Shown: positions 43,751-54,108 of the stretch, in pieces
Layout of the letters: every line of letters begins with the position of its first letter
How positions within the stretch are numbered: position 1 is the first letter of the stretch
Assembly (NCBI RefSeq): GCF_950295315.1
Contig: NC_080171.1
Coordinates: forward strand, 34,820,698 to 34,884,697
DNA length: 64,000 nucleotides
Direction: 5' to 3'
Source: Erinaceus europaeus
Taxonomy: Eukaryota; Chordata; Mammalia; Eulipotyphla; Erinaceidae
Program-made: the position numbers and the translations under genes
Notes under the pieces: generated by a model
Databases searched by the model: none
Seen by the model: the letters and a program-made list of their open reading frames with translations, nothing else
Told to the model about the DNA's origin: nothing

Positions 43751-44067
43751 TGTAGACTATTTGTTTATTTTTGTTTTAATCACCCTGGCTGAGACAAAGC
43801 CAGGAAGACATAGTCACTTAACATTTTTAAAACTACATAGATTAGTAGACAACTTAGACCATTTTAAGAAGTCATTTAATTTTTAAATCATAACATTTTG
43901 TCAAATATTGGCTGTCAAGAAAAAAAATAACATTTCATGTGAGAGAAGTATGTTATATTTGAGTAAACTTCATCTTATGAATATTGCTAAAATCACAGTT
44001 CTTAAAAGGTGTAATTTTTCTAAACAAATAGTAATAAAACATAGCAGTGTTCCAATTAAAATACAAT

Positions 44068-44332
44068 TTTTTTTCCCTCCGGGTTGTTGCTGGGGCTTGA
44101 TGCCAGCACTACAAATCCACTGCTCCTGGTGAACATTTCTTCCATTTTATTGGAAAGGACAGAGAGATATTGAGAAAGGAGAGAAAAATAGTGAGGGAGA
44201 GAGAAGGACACCTGTAGACCTGCTTCACAGCTTAGGAAGAGACTCCTGTGCAAGTGGAGAGCTGTGAGCTCCCACTGGGATCCCTGTACTTTGTACTATG
44301 TATGCTTAACCTGTTGCACTAATGCCCAGCCC
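44068..44332 (-). mobile_element. C-type SINE, antisense
   Basis: CTCCGGGTTGTTGCTGGGGC, ACAAATCCACTGCTCCTGG, GGAAAGGACAGAGAGATATTG, CAAGTGGAGAGCTGTGAGCTC and CTAATGCCCAGCCCCC head. Confidence 0.87.
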
Positions 44333-44439
44333 CCAATTCATTTAATTTTTTAAGAATTATTAGAGTAAATATATTAAAATATAGTGCTTAATAGACATTT
44401 ATGAGGTAGTAGTATAATATAAAAGAGATTGGTAATGCT

Positions 44440-45525
44440 CAAGAATTTTTTTCCCAATGCCCTCTCTAACTGCTCCTCTCTCTTTCCCCCCAGAATCCTA
44501 TGTTGTGCTGCAATACCAACCCAAGTCTTACCCTGTATTTCTCTTTCTTTCTTTGCTTCTTGAGTTCCACCTATAAGTGAGATATCATCTGGTATTCATC
44601 TTTCTCCTCTGGCTTATCTCATTTTTTAATATTTATTTTATTATTTATTTATTCCCTTTTGTTGCATTTGTTTTATTGTTGTCATCGTTGTTGGATAGGA
44701 CAGAGAGAAATGTAGAGAGGAGGGGAAGACAGAGAGGGGAAGAGAAAGATAGACACCTGCAGACCTGCTTCACGGCTTGACTCCCCTGCAGGTGGGGAGC
44801 CAGGGCTCGAACCCGGATCCTTACCTTGTGCTTTGCACCACGTGTGCTTAATCCACTGTGCTACATCCTGACTCCCGGCTTATCTCATTTAATAGGACAC
44901 CATCAAGTTGCATTCAAGACAAAGCAAAGGAAATGATCTCATCATTTATGCTAAAACTTTCTTGACCATTCATTTGTCCTTGGGCATCAGGGTTATTTCC
45001 AAGTTTGGGCTATTACGAATTATGTTTCTGTGAGCATAGGTATACACAGATTTCTGCTGACAGATGTTCTAAATTCTTTGGGTAAATCCCCAAGAGAGGA
45101 AATGCTGTGTCATAGAGTAGATCTGCTTGAAGTGTGCTGAGAAATGTCCAGACTATTTTTCACAACAGCTAGGCCAAGGTATTTCCCTTAAGCAACGTAG
45201 AAGTATTCCTTTCCCCCAACCAATGCTTGTTGTTTTTAGTCATGTTCAATGTATAACATTCTCACAGGTTAGTGATATGGTATCTCATTGCTGTCTTTAT
45301 TTACATTTCTCTGTAGTCAGTGACTTTGAGCACTTTTGCATTTGTCTGTTGACCATTTGAATCTCTTCTATTCATATCCTCTTCCCATTTTTTAATTAGG
45401 TTGTTTGTTTGATGTTCTTCATTGCTGAGTTCTTTATATAGTTTGGTGATTAACCCTTTGTATGATGTATGATATGTAAAGATCTCCCATTCAGTGGAAT
45501 TTCATATTGTGTTGGTGAAAACCAG
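44440..45525 (-). mobile_element. Old L1, antisense, ORF2 C-terminal region
   Basis: CTTGAGTTCCACCTATAAGT, CTTATCTCATTTAATAGGAC, CATTCATTTGTCCTTGGGCA, TACATTTCTCTGTAGTCAGTG and TTAACCCTTTGTATGATGTA are antisense ORF2/3' sequence. Split by an A-type SINE. No intact frame. Confidence 0.8.
44625..44876 (-). mobile_element. A-type SINE in L1, with 14-bp TSD
   Basis: GGCTCGAACCCGGATCC B box and GTGCTACATCCTGACTCCC head. Part of the CCTGTGAAGCGA body is deleted. TSD GGCTTATCTCATTT at 44611-44624 and 44877-44890. Confidence 0.95.
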
Positions 45526-45730
45526 AACCCAACAGCGAAGAAGACACAAATAAAAATTAATTAATGGGTACTGTGTCAAACCAAATCCACACAGAAAAGG
45601 AAGCAGTCACTAGCTTTTTTTTCCCCTTTATCGGGGGATTAATGTTTTACATTTGACAGTGAATACAATAGTTTGTACATGCATAACATTTCTCAGTTTT
45701 CCACATAACTGAGATTATATAATTCACTAA
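45526..45730. other. Unassigned interspersed-repeat-like segment
   Basis: TCGGGGGATTAATGTTTTAC, AGTGAATACAATAGTTTGTA and CATGCATAACATTTCTCAG look like a dispersed repeat 3' end, perhaps of an L1 subfamily. I cannot name it. Confidence 0.3.
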
Positions 45731-46700
45731 CTTTTACAAGCATTTTTAACACCTAATTTGTAGTTTTTCTGTTTTTTATAAACATAATTTTGACATTTTC
45801 TATAAATAATGCCTAATTTATATCACAAAAATATAAAATGTGATATTATCATTCTCATCAGTCCTAAATATTGTTTTTTGAACTATAGCTCTTTCTTTGA
45901 TCCATTAGTTATTTAACTACATTTTAGTTATTTCCAAACAAATGGAGTTTTTCTGTTTGTTTGAATTCTAGCATAGCTATGTTGTTTGTGGTTCCAAAGC
46001 ATAGTTCCTTAATTTATTGAGATTTTTTAACTATTGGTCTAATATAAATTTGATTTTTATTGATATTTTATGTGTCTTTTAAAAGTTCAAGGTTAAAGAT
46101 CATATTTAAGGGGCCCAGGCGGTGGTACACCAGGTTAAATATATATAGTATAAACCATGCAAGGATCCTGGTTCAAGCCTCCGGCTCCCTACCTGCAAAC
46201 AGTGAAGCAGGTCTGCAGGTGTCTATCTTTTCTCTCCCTCTATCTTCCCCTCCCCTCTCAATTTCTCCCTGTCCTATCCAAAATATCGAGAAAAGAAAAA
46301 ATGACCACAGGAGCATTGGAATTGTAGTGTTGGTGCCTAACCTCAGCAATGACCGTGGAGGCAAAATTAATTAATTAATTAATTAATTAATTAAATTTAA
46401 GTTTTAAATAATCATATATCAGTTGCTGAGAATGTTATAATAAAATCTGTTATTATTGTGAGTTGGTATATATCTAATATTATTCTCACAGTATTTGCTA
46501 TGCATATTAGGGTGTACATTTTTAAATCATCATGTTTTCCTAGCAAATTTAAAATTGCTTTTTCCTGTGATAACCTGCTTACTATTTACTAGATTTAGTT
46601 CAGGGAATTTTAATATATGTAAGCATAATTCAATAGTATACATTGGCTAGTTCTTTTCAGTTTAAGGAATTTCAGTGTCACCACATCCTTGTATTAACTT
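45731..46700 (-). mobile_element. Old L1, antisense, ORF2 linker region
   Basis: TCTTTGATCCATTAGTTATT, CCAAAGCATAGTTCCTTAA and AAAATCTGTTATTATTGTGAG then TATTAGGGTGTACATTTT resemble the antisense ORF2 endonuclease/RT linker of old L1 copies. Split by a C-type SINE. Strongly diverged. Confidence 0.5.
46110..46396 (+). mobile_element. C-type SINE, sense, with (AATT)n tail
   Basis: GGGGCCCAGGCGGTGGTACACC head, ATCCTGGTTCAAGCCTCCGG B box, GTGAAGCAGGTCTGCAGGTG, CTCCCTGTCCTATCC, GACCACAGGAGCATTGG and AATGACCGTGGAGGC. The tail is an (AATT)n microsatellite at 46366-46396. Confidence 0.9.
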
Positions 46701-46850
46701 CATTGAGATTCAACTTGTGTAATTAGACCCTCTAGAAAATAGGAGCTCTGTGGTCTAGATTATGAATCTGCCAAAGACAAAAGCAGATCGCCTCACCAAT
46801 GTGAGATTCCTTTCTACACTTTAATGTCTACCTTTACAGTTAGAGGCATT

Positions 46851-47421
46851 CTTCTTCTTCTAGCGTTTGCCCTTCTTCCGTAGCCAGTCAACAGCGTCAG
46901 GTTGAGCCTGATGTAAAGTTTCGAGACCTCCTTTGAATCTGGAGAGGTGGCAGTCGTTGACTATGTGGGTCATAGTCTGTCTGTAGCCGCAGGGGCAGTT
47001 TGAGTCGTCTCTGGCTCCCCAGCGATGGAACATAGCTGCGCACCGGCCATGGCCTGTTCGATAGCGATTGAGGAGGGCCCAATCATAACGTGCTAGGTCA
47101 AAGCCGGGTTGACGCTTGCAGGGGTCTGTGATGAGATGTTTGTTCTTTACCTCAGCTGACTGCCAACTCTGTTTCCAAGAGTCTGAAACAGAGAAGTTCA
47201 GTGTAGGCATAGGAGACCAGATTGGATGACGAGACGTCAAACGTTGGACAGGGTGGACTCGAAGAACAGGACCAACAGCTTGAAAGCTGTCAGGAGCTTG
47301 TTGCTGGCTTTGAAAGTGACTGGGATCCATGTGGATTCAGTCGGCTAGGAAGGATCGTCAGTTTCTCCAATGAATGGGTACTCACGGGATGCACCACGGG
47401 AAGGTCGATCCAATGCATCCC
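46851..47421 (-). mobile_element. 5'-truncated non-L1 non-LTR retrotransposon, with TSD
   Basis: A 571-bp insertion. On the minus strand it starts abruptly at GGGATGCATTGGATCGACC, carries a clean C-terminal reading frame and ends in a short GAAGAAGAAG tail rather than poly-A. AGGCATT at 46844-46850 and 47422-47428 is a 7-bp TSD. Base composition is about 50% GC with many CpGs, unlike the AT-rich flanks. The trinucleotide tail and the protein separate it from L1 and from the tRNA SINEs. The clade cannot be fixed from this fragment. The host sequence to the right is a D-type SINE. Confidence 0.85.
46860..47330 (-). pseudogene. C-terminal end of a non-LTR reverse transcriptase polyprotein
   Basis: The frame runs 156 codons from the first ATG (47330) to a stop at 46860-46862, just before the GAA tail. 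An in-frame TGA lies six bases upstream of that ATG, so this is a fragment and the ATG is not a true start. Residues about 30-130 contain HPIWSP, KNKHLITDPCKRQPGFDLAR, WALLNRYRTGHGRCAAM and a CxC-x7-H-x4-C zinc-knuckle-like motif (C112, C114, H122, C127). I know this RTGHGRC...CxCG...HIV..C signature from the C-terminal tail of invertebrate-type LINE reverse transcriptases often labelled jockey-like. The endonuclease and RT domains are missing, so it cannot be active. It has no frameshift over about 130 codons, which suggests a comparatively recent insertion. Confidence 0.8.
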
Positions 47422-47439
47422 AGGCATTGATCCCTAATT

Positions 47440-47580
47440 AAGGCTTGCCATGCTTGTGGCTCAGGTTCAAACCCCACAAATACATGGGAGATATTGTGGT
47501 ACTGAAGAAAGCTCTAGTGCTGTGGTGTCTCTACTCATTTTCTCTCTATCTGAAAGAATAAAAATGGAAATTTAAACCTT
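47440..47580 (+). mobile_element. D-type old SINE, sense, head lost
   Basis: CATGCTTGTGGCTCAGGTTC (B-box region), AAACCCCACAAATACATGGG, AGCTCTAGTGCTGTGGTGTC and CTCTCTATCTGAAAGAATAA end. Confidence 0.75.
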
Positions 47581-47604
47581 TCAGAAAGAAAAAACCTTTG
47601 AAAA

Positions 47605-47750
47605 AAAAGATGTACTTATTTACTAATGAGAGAGAGGAGAAGTATTGTAAGTCAGAACCATAATTCTGGCATATGCAATACTGAGGACTGAATCTGGGAC
47701 CTTTGCTTGAGACTTCAGTGCATTATCTACTGTGCCACTTCCTAGGCTGC
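47605..47750 (-). mobile_element. D-type old SINE, antisense
   Basis: TTATTTACTAATGAGAGAGA, CAGAACCATAATTCTGGCAT, GACTGAATCTGGGACC and TACTGTGCCACTTCCTAGGC head in antisense. Confidence 0.8.
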
Positions 47751-47779
47751 TAGTGTCTACCTTTGGATGTAGGTCACTT

Positions 47780-48121
47780 ATTTTTATTATTTTATTTTAT
47801 TTTTGCCTCCAGGGTTATTGCTGGGACTTGGCGCCTGTACTATGAATCCACTGTTCCTGGAGGCCATTTTCCCCATTTTTGTTGTTATTATTGTTATTGT
47901 TGTTATTGCCATTGTTGTGGTTGAATAGGACAGAGAAAAATGGAGAGAGGAGGGGGAGACAGAGAGGGGGAGAGAAAAGATAGACACCTGTAGACTTGCT
48001 TCACCACTTGTGAAGCGACTCCCCTGTAGGTGGGGAGCCGGGGACTCAAAATGGGATCCTTAAGCCCATCTTTGTGGTTTGCCCCATATGCACTTAACCC
48101 ACTGTGCTACCACCTGGCCCC
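47780..48121 (-). mobile_element. C-type SINE, antisense, full-length long form
   Basis: From tail to head: TTGCCTCCAGGGTTATTGCT, TGAATCCACTGTTCCTGG, a GTTGTTATTATTGTTATTG spacer, GAATAGGACAGAGAAAAATGG, GTGAAGCGACTCCCCTG and CTGTGCTACCACCTGGCCCC. It shows that C-type is an A-like body with an extra 3' domain. Confidence 0.92.
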
Positions 48122-48235
48122 CTTTATTTTCTTCTATATGCAGTTGAGTTCAATCAATTAAATAGACATATAAACTATTGAGAAACTACAGCTTATTGTC
48201 TAGTAACAGCTAATATATCATATCAAGATCTATTT

Positions 48236-48262
48236 GTCTATCTGTCTATCTATCTATCTAAC
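48236..48262 (+). repeat. (CTAT)n microsatellite
   Basis: CTATCTATCTATCTAT units with one GTC interruption. Confidence 0.95.
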
Positions 48263-48487
48263 ACTATACAGGACAGCAGGCAGTCAATCACACAAAATTT
48301 CACTCCTTTCTCACAATGGGTTACTTTGGAATGCTGGGCATCATTGATTTTAAAACCCCACTTCTGCTTGAGTCTTAGGCACTGGACTTAGGACTCTATC
48401 TAAATTTTAATTTGACATGCAGTGCTTCTTGAAAATGATTTCTTTCTCAACAAATCCTCTTCCTCAGTAAGACAGGTTCTAGTGTTT

Positions 48488-48598
48488 TTTTTTTCTAATT
48501 TATTTATAAAATGGAAATACTGTCAAGACCATAGAATAAGAGGGGTACAATTCCACACAATTCCCACAACCAGAGCTTTATATCCCATCACTTTTCTT
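48488..48598 (-). mobile_element. L1 3'UTR end, antisense fragment
   Basis: CAAGACCATAGAATAAGAGG, GGTACAATTCCACACAATTC and CAGAGCTTTATATCCCATC match the L1 3' terminus. About 110 bp only. Confidence 0.88.
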
Positions 48599-48599
48599 G

Positions 48600-49255
48600 A
48601 ATGTTGTTCGTTTTTGAACAATTTAAGAATCCCAGCAAGTTTGCCATTTTCTTTTCACTTACAGTCACTGGCACACAAAGCACATGGGGAATTAGAACTT
48701 GGAGAGTACACTCTGTCCAGTAGGGAAACTCCAATCAACATGTTGAGACAAGGAAAACCTAATTAGATTTTTAAATCAAGATTTAAACTTCCAGAGTTAA
48801 GCTGTGTGGTCAGGAGACCATAACTGATGGGGAAAGGCCAGGAGTCCAGGGAGAGAAGATATGGCCTCATTTAAAATCTGGCAGGCAAACTCTTCTGGCC
48901 ATCAACAGTTCCAGGGAATGGAGGGCTGCACAGCCAGACTCTCCAGCCTGAGTAACACTGGGAACAACATTAAATGTTCCTGGCTAACTGCACACCTTCA
49001 GGGAAACTCTTGGGCATAATGCCATTGCTAAGGTTTTAAGTATCTTGGAAGACTACAAAAAGCTTCTTATTTTTCCTCTTGCAAGCACTGTCAGGGTGTG
49101 ATACAGAAAACTTGGTAAGTCGCCATAATAAGTGATTCTTTCTAAGAAGCAAGTGTTATGATGTCATCAGTGGGCATGTCACACTATTTGGAAGCACAGT
49201 ACCTTGGAAAGGTGCAGCTTTCTCTGTGATGGGGAGAGGTGAAGTAAGGGATTGC
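48600..49255. promoter_or_regulatory. SINE-free block, possible conserved noncoding element
   Basis: Balanced composition, no transposable element recognised, containing AATTAGATTTTTAAATCAAG and TGATGTCATCA-like sites (TTATGATGTCATCAGTGGGC near 49157). No frame of note. May be regulatory; may be plain single-copy DNA. Confidence 0.3.
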
Positions 49256-49259
49256 ATGC

Positions 49260-49500
49260 TCACAGGTGCAAAGTGGTGTCTCATTGTCTTTATTTGCATT
49301 TCTCTGATAATCAGTGACTTCTGAGCACTTTCTCATATGTCTGCTAGTCCTTTGAATTTCTTTTTTTGGTGAAGATTTTGTTCATGTTTTCTCTTTTTTT
49401 TTTTAAGTGGGACTTTTGTTTCTTGCTGAGATCTCATTTATAGGTGGAACTTACGAAACAAAGACAGACAGGGAAAATGCAATGAGAAATTTGAGTGCAG
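49260..49500. mobile_element. Old L1 fragments in opposite orientations
   Basis: 49260-49420 is antisense ORF2 (GTGGTGTCTCATTGTCTTTA, GCATTTCTCTGATAATCAGT). 49425-49500 is sense L1 (GAGATCTCATTTATAGGTGG, AACTTACGAAACAAAGACAG). It may be a small 5'-inverted insertion. Confidence 0.6.
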
Positions 49501-49501
49501 G

Positions 49502-49796
49502 GGGGGGGGCAGGCAGTGGCACACTCGGATAAGTTCACATAGTACTAAGCTCAAGGACCAACAAGGATCCAGGTTCAAGCCCCTTGCTTCCCATCTGCAG
49601 GGAGAACACTTCACACATGATAAAACAGATCTATGGTGTCTTGTTTTTCTCTCTCCCTCTCTATCTCTCCCTCCCCTCTCAATTTATTTCTGCCCTATCC
49701 AGTGAAATGGGGAAAAAAAAATTGTCCGCCAGGATCAGTGGATTCATAGTGCCAGCACCAAGCCCCAGCAATAACCATGGAAGCAGAGAACAGTTG
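49502..49796 (+). mobile_element. C-type SINE, sense
   Basis: GGGGCAGGCAGTGGCACACTC head after a G-run, ATCCAGGTTCAAGCCCCTTG B box, CCATCTGCAGGGAGAACAC, TCTGCCCTATCCAGTG, GCCAGGATCAGTGGATTCAT and CAATAACCATGGAAGC tail. The 195-codon and 158-codon frames across it are chance frames. Confidence 0.9.
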
Positions 49797-49807
49797 CGTA
49801 GGAGACA

Positions 49808-49809
49808 CA

Positions 49810-49842
<33 letters not shown>

Positions 49843-49861
49843 TGGAGAGAGAGAGAGAGAA
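49808..49861 (+). repeat. (AC)n then (GA)n microsatellite
   Basis: About 16 AC units, then GAAATGG, then GAGAGAGAGAGAG. It follows the C-type SINE tail. Confidence 0.95.
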
Positions 49862-50095
49862 ACTTGGGTGGGATTTGGTGTATGGCATCAAATCAACTTC
49901 CAGGAGGGAAGGAAGGGAAGAAAGGGCTGGTGCATGCGTGTGTTTGTGTATGTGTGGGGGGGTCCTGGTGCATAACAATAGAAAAGAACCTAAATTGGGG
50001 CTAAGAGTATGCAGATGCCCATCACAGGGAGATGAGAGACTATACCCATGTATCAGCAATTGTATTGTAAACCATTTAAAACATACAAAGAAAGT
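49862..50095. other. Low-complexity and unassigned DNA
   Basis: GAAGGGAAGAAAGGG and TGTGTTTGTGTATGTGTGGG stretches. No gene recognised. Confidence 0.4.
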
Positions 50096-50097
50096 CA

Positions 50098-50275
50098 GGG
50101 TTGCATGGGGTCTAGTAAATGACATAACAAGTAGAGTACACACTTTATCATGCATGAGGACCCAGGCTTAAGCACTGGTCTACCACACAGGAGCACCAGG
50201 CAGAGGGGAAGTTTCCCAAGAGGCAGAGTGGTCCTGTAGTGTCTCTCCTATCTCTTTTTAAAATATTTTAAAATT
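50098..50275 (+). mobile_element. D-type old SINE, sense
   Basis: ACAAGTAGAGTACACACTTT, GAGGACCCAGGCTTAAGCAC (B-box region), CACACAGGAGCACCAGGCAG and GGGAAGTTTCCCAAGAGG. Confidence 0.82.
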
Positions 50276-50465
50276 TATTTTGTTCTTTTTTTGTTAATGA
50301 TTTCATATTGATATATAAAATTACAAGATAACAGGGATTCAATTCTCCAGCACCATAGTTCTAGATCCCCAATCCCTCCATTGGAAGCTACAGTAGTTCT
50401 CTCAAGGTTGCAGATATGGGTTAACTATTATTTCTACAACTGTCTATATTTGCCCATTTTTTAAT
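50276..50465 (-). mobile_element. Old L1 3'-end fragment, antisense
   Basis: TTAATGATTTCATATTGATA, AAATTACAAGATAACAGGG, CAATTCTCCAGCACCATAG and CAATCCCTCCATTGGAAGCT. It is the same class of L1 3' end as at 52861. Confidence 0.7.
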
Positions 50466-50639
50466 TTTTTAATTTATTTTGTTTATGTGGGTTGTGTGTG
50501 TGTCCTTTATCTCTCTCTCCCTCTTTGTATCATACCCTCTATCTTGGGGATAAAAAAAAATGTCTGTTGGGAAAAGGGATCACACAGTAGAAAGCACCAG
50601 TGAAACCTTAGCAGCAAAATAAAAAGTGTTTAGGGCTGC

Positions 50640-51430
50640 AAACCCCCCACCCCCATCAGACATTTAGCAGACTCTTAGTCTCCTCTACTAAAAGCTTTAA
50701 TACTTCCATATGCAAATACATATAAGTTTTTAAGTCACTTACATTCAAGCATAAAAAGTGTTATTTTGCTGGGACACAAAAACAACGCCCATGTTGAATG
50801 AGCAGCCCTGTCTTGTTGATGTGGGGCATCTACTGAGTGATTAGACCTTTTGTCTCTCTGGTCATGTGGAAGGTTCTGATTCTTTTCTGTGCACCCAAAT
50901 GTAAAAGGAGAGAGGACATTTTTAATGAAGAAATATGGAGGGCGAGGTGTTTCTTTGCACTAACTATTCCCTTATCAGTCAGAGACAGACAGCCTCATGG
51001 AGCGATGCAATCAACCTTTAAAACATGCTGTGGAAATTCAGTGAGGGCGAGGAGCAAAAAGATTGGGATGAGTGATTGCCCTATTGCGAGCTCCCTACAG
51101 AGAAGTTTCTTATGCATCTATAGGTTATTTATTATGTGAACAGTTGCAGCAGAGATTATTCCACATGAAATCATTTGGTAGGTAAAAGGGAACAGCCCAA
51201 TAAACATCAAGAGGACATTTTCTTGATAAAAATGAACACAGACTTCACACAAAGCCTCCTGGGGTGCATCCATAAATTACCCTGTGATGCCAAGACATGA
51301 GGACAAGGACAATATGTTAACCATGCTCCAGCTATGCACCCCAGACCCTCAAGTAATTGCTTTGAGGCCAAGACAAATTGCTGAAACTATCCATTAGGGA
51401 GCATTTTGATTCAGAGCTCCAGAATTGTTT
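50640..51430. promoter_or_regulatory. Candidate conserved noncoding element
   Basis: About 790 bp without any recognisable transposable element. It carries a perfect octamer-like ATGCAAAT (50710-50717), AT-rich homeodomain-type sites (TAAATTACCC, TTATGCATCTATAGGTTATT) and E-box-like CAGCTG-class neighbours. The 100-codon plus frame at 50837-51139 has no recognisable domain. The texture (balanced, no repeats, dense short motifs) is that of an enhancer. Confidence 0.4.
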
Positions 51431-51436
51431 CACAGT

Positions 51437-51698
51437 ATTGTTTTTTTTTTTTTTTAATGAATGAAAGATTTTTCATATTTGTGCTTTTATTCATGATTTT
51501 TCCATTAATTTCTTGTGGAAGTTGAGTCTCTTGCATGCTGAATATTTCCAGTCCAAGAGACAGAGATAGAGAGATACAACAGCACAGGAACTTCCTCTGG
51601 CTCCATGGGGCTCTCACATGGTACCAGGATTTGAACCTAGACTGCACATATGGCAAGACAACAAATCCTATGTGGCAAGTCATCTCTCCAGCCCTATG
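51437..51698 (-). mobile_element. D-type old SINE, antisense
   Basis: T-run, then CAAGAGACAGAGATAGAGAG, ATACAACAGCACAGGAAC, GGCTCTCACATGGTACC, AGGATTTGAACCTAGAC (B box) and AAGTCATCTCTCCAGCCC head. Confidence 0.85.
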
Positions 51699-52590
51699 AT
51701 TTTTTTTAAAGAAAAATGATTTGTCTTTAGAATACAAATGTCTGGTTTTATTTTAAGCATATTTTATCTAATTTACCTATTTTGATTATATGTATTATCA
51801 TGTGAAATCTATTATATTTCTCATGACTACTCAAAAGCTTTGGCCCCTGAGCTCTGGAATTTTATGGACACGCAGTTTTTAATCATTACTAATGTATACT
51901 TTATTCCTTGGAAAAAATATGAGAACAACTTTGAAAAAAGTATTATATTCTGGTAAACCTCATTACTATAGAATAACATCTGTACAATGTCAAACTTACA
52001 CAATGCTATATCATTGTTGCTTTAATGTACATTTATTTTTTACTGAACTTAAATGCCTCTTTTCAGAGGTTTATTACCTATATGTATTTCATTAGTAAAT
52101 GCTTATTCTGGTCTTCATTGGAAAAATGCATATGGCAAAATTATATTCTCAAAGGAAACTGTTGACTTAAATGAAAAATAATTGCATTTTTAAAAGCTAT
52201 AAAAATAGTACTTGAATGTATATTACTTTCCCTTTATGTCTTTCTAAATCCATGCAAATCAAGCTACCTGTATTTGTTTTTTGCTTGTATTTTATTTATA
52301 TAGATAGAAAACTTAGCTTAATGATTATGAATCTCACTTATTAAAAAATTCTAAAGTAGGAACTTTAAAATAACACAACCCACTGTCATATATTTATATC
52401 ATAATATAAAATGGCCTTATTTTAAAATAGAATTTTCTGAGCACTTAGTTCCTATTTGTATCAAATAAAGATCACAAAATGAAAATTTTAAACTCATTTT
52501 AATTATTCAAAATAAAATAAAGTTGATTTCAGGGGTCTAGTTTCACACTGTACCTTCCACCAGAGTTCTTCCCTTTAAACCATCAGAGTT
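51699..52590. other. Single-copy-looking, very AT-rich DNA, no gene seen
   Basis: No recognised repeat. The 67-codon plus frame at 51892 is unremarkable. Confidence 0.5.
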
Positions 52591-53516
52591 CCCATGAAAT
52601 ATGTTTACTTTTCTTCTCTTTTCTTTTTTTTGTTTTGTTTGGTTCTTTTATATTTTGCAAGTTCATGTGTTTTAATTCTCTATATTCCACATATGACAAA
52701 CATATGGCAGTTGTCTTTCACCTCTTTACTTATTTCACTAAATATAATCACCAACCATTTTGCTGCAAAGGATACAATGTTATTATTTTATATTGTAAGT
52801 TAATAATCCAATGAATAAATCTTTCATAGCTTATTCTTATTTTCCATGAGATTTCTTTATTTATTAATCTTTATTATTAGTGATTTACAAGATTGTAAAA
52901 TAATAGGGGTGTGGTTCCACACCACTTCCACTAACAAATTCCTGTGCTCCCTATCCCCAACAAGAACTACCAGTTCTCCCAAGGTCTTAGATAAGGGTTG
53001 ACTATTTCTTTTCAAGTCCATGTGTTTCAGTTCTATATATTACACATATGAGTGAAATGATCTGTTATTTGTCCTTCATTTCCTTGCTTACTTCACTGAG
53101 TATAATCACTATCATTTTGCCCAAAGGACACAATATTGCCTTTTAATATTGCAAAACAGTACTTCATTGATTCTGTGTCCCATAACTTCTCTATCCTGTC
53201 TTCTACAGATGGACACTTGAGTTGTTTCCATATTTTGGATACTGTGAATTATGCTGTTGTGAACAAGGGAGCATATATGTCCCTTAGAATCAGTGTTTTC
53301 ATATCTTCTGGATAAATATCTAGAAGTGGTATTGATGGGCCATAGAAATATTTTTATTTGTATTTATTTAAGGATTCTCCTTACTATTCTCCAACATGAC
53401 TGCACTAGTTTGCATTCTCAACAGCAATGCAATAGAATTCCTTTTTCCATATCCTCTTCAACATGTTTCTTTTGTTGAGGAAGGCCATTCTCAATATAGT
53501 TTTAATTTTCATTTTT

Positions 53517-53864
53517 TTATTGCCTCCAGGGTTATTGCTGGAGCTTGGTGCCTGTACTACCAATCCATTGCTCCTGAAGGCCATTTTTTCCCCATTTTGT
53601 TGCCCCTGTTGTTGCCCTTGTTGTTGCCATTATTGTTATTGTTGCCATTGATATTGTTATTGGATAGAACAGAGAGAAATCGAAAGAGGATAGGAAGTCA
53701 GAGAAGGGGGGGGATAGAAAGACCTGCAGACGTGCTTCACCCCTTGTGAAGCGACCCCCACCTGCAGGCAGGGAGCCAGGAGTTGGAACTGGAATCCTTA
53801 TGCTGATCCTTGCACTTTGTGCCATGTGTGCTTAACCTGCTGAACTACTGCCTGACTCCCCTCC
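53517..53864 (-). mobile_element. C-type SINE in L1, with TSD
   Basis: TTGCCTCCAGGGTTATTGCT, CAATCCATTGCTCCTGAAGG, CATTATTGTTATTGTTGCC, GAGTTGGAACTGGAATCC and CTACTGCCTGACTCC head. TSD AATTTTCATTTTT at 53504-53516 and 53865-53877. Confidence 0.93.
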
Positions 53865-54108
53865 AATTTTCATTTTTCTAATGATGAGTGCAGTAGAGCA
53901 TTTCTTGATGAGAGTGGGTCATTTTGAGAACTGTCTATACACATCCTCTGCCCACTATTTTATAGGGTTGCTCTCTCACTTTCCGTTGCACTGGATAATT
54001 TCTTTATACATAATCATATCAGCTGTTTGTCAGATGGCTGATTTGCAAAAACTAAGTTGTTGGGTTGCCTGCTTATTCTTGTGGAGTTTTCTTTTCAGTG
54101 CATTTTTT

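Noticed and set aside
49584..50171. 195-codon plus frame and 158-codon minus frame
   Set aside because: Both run through a C-type SINE, an (AC)n tract (giving HTHTHT) and unassigned low-complexity DNA, with no domain.
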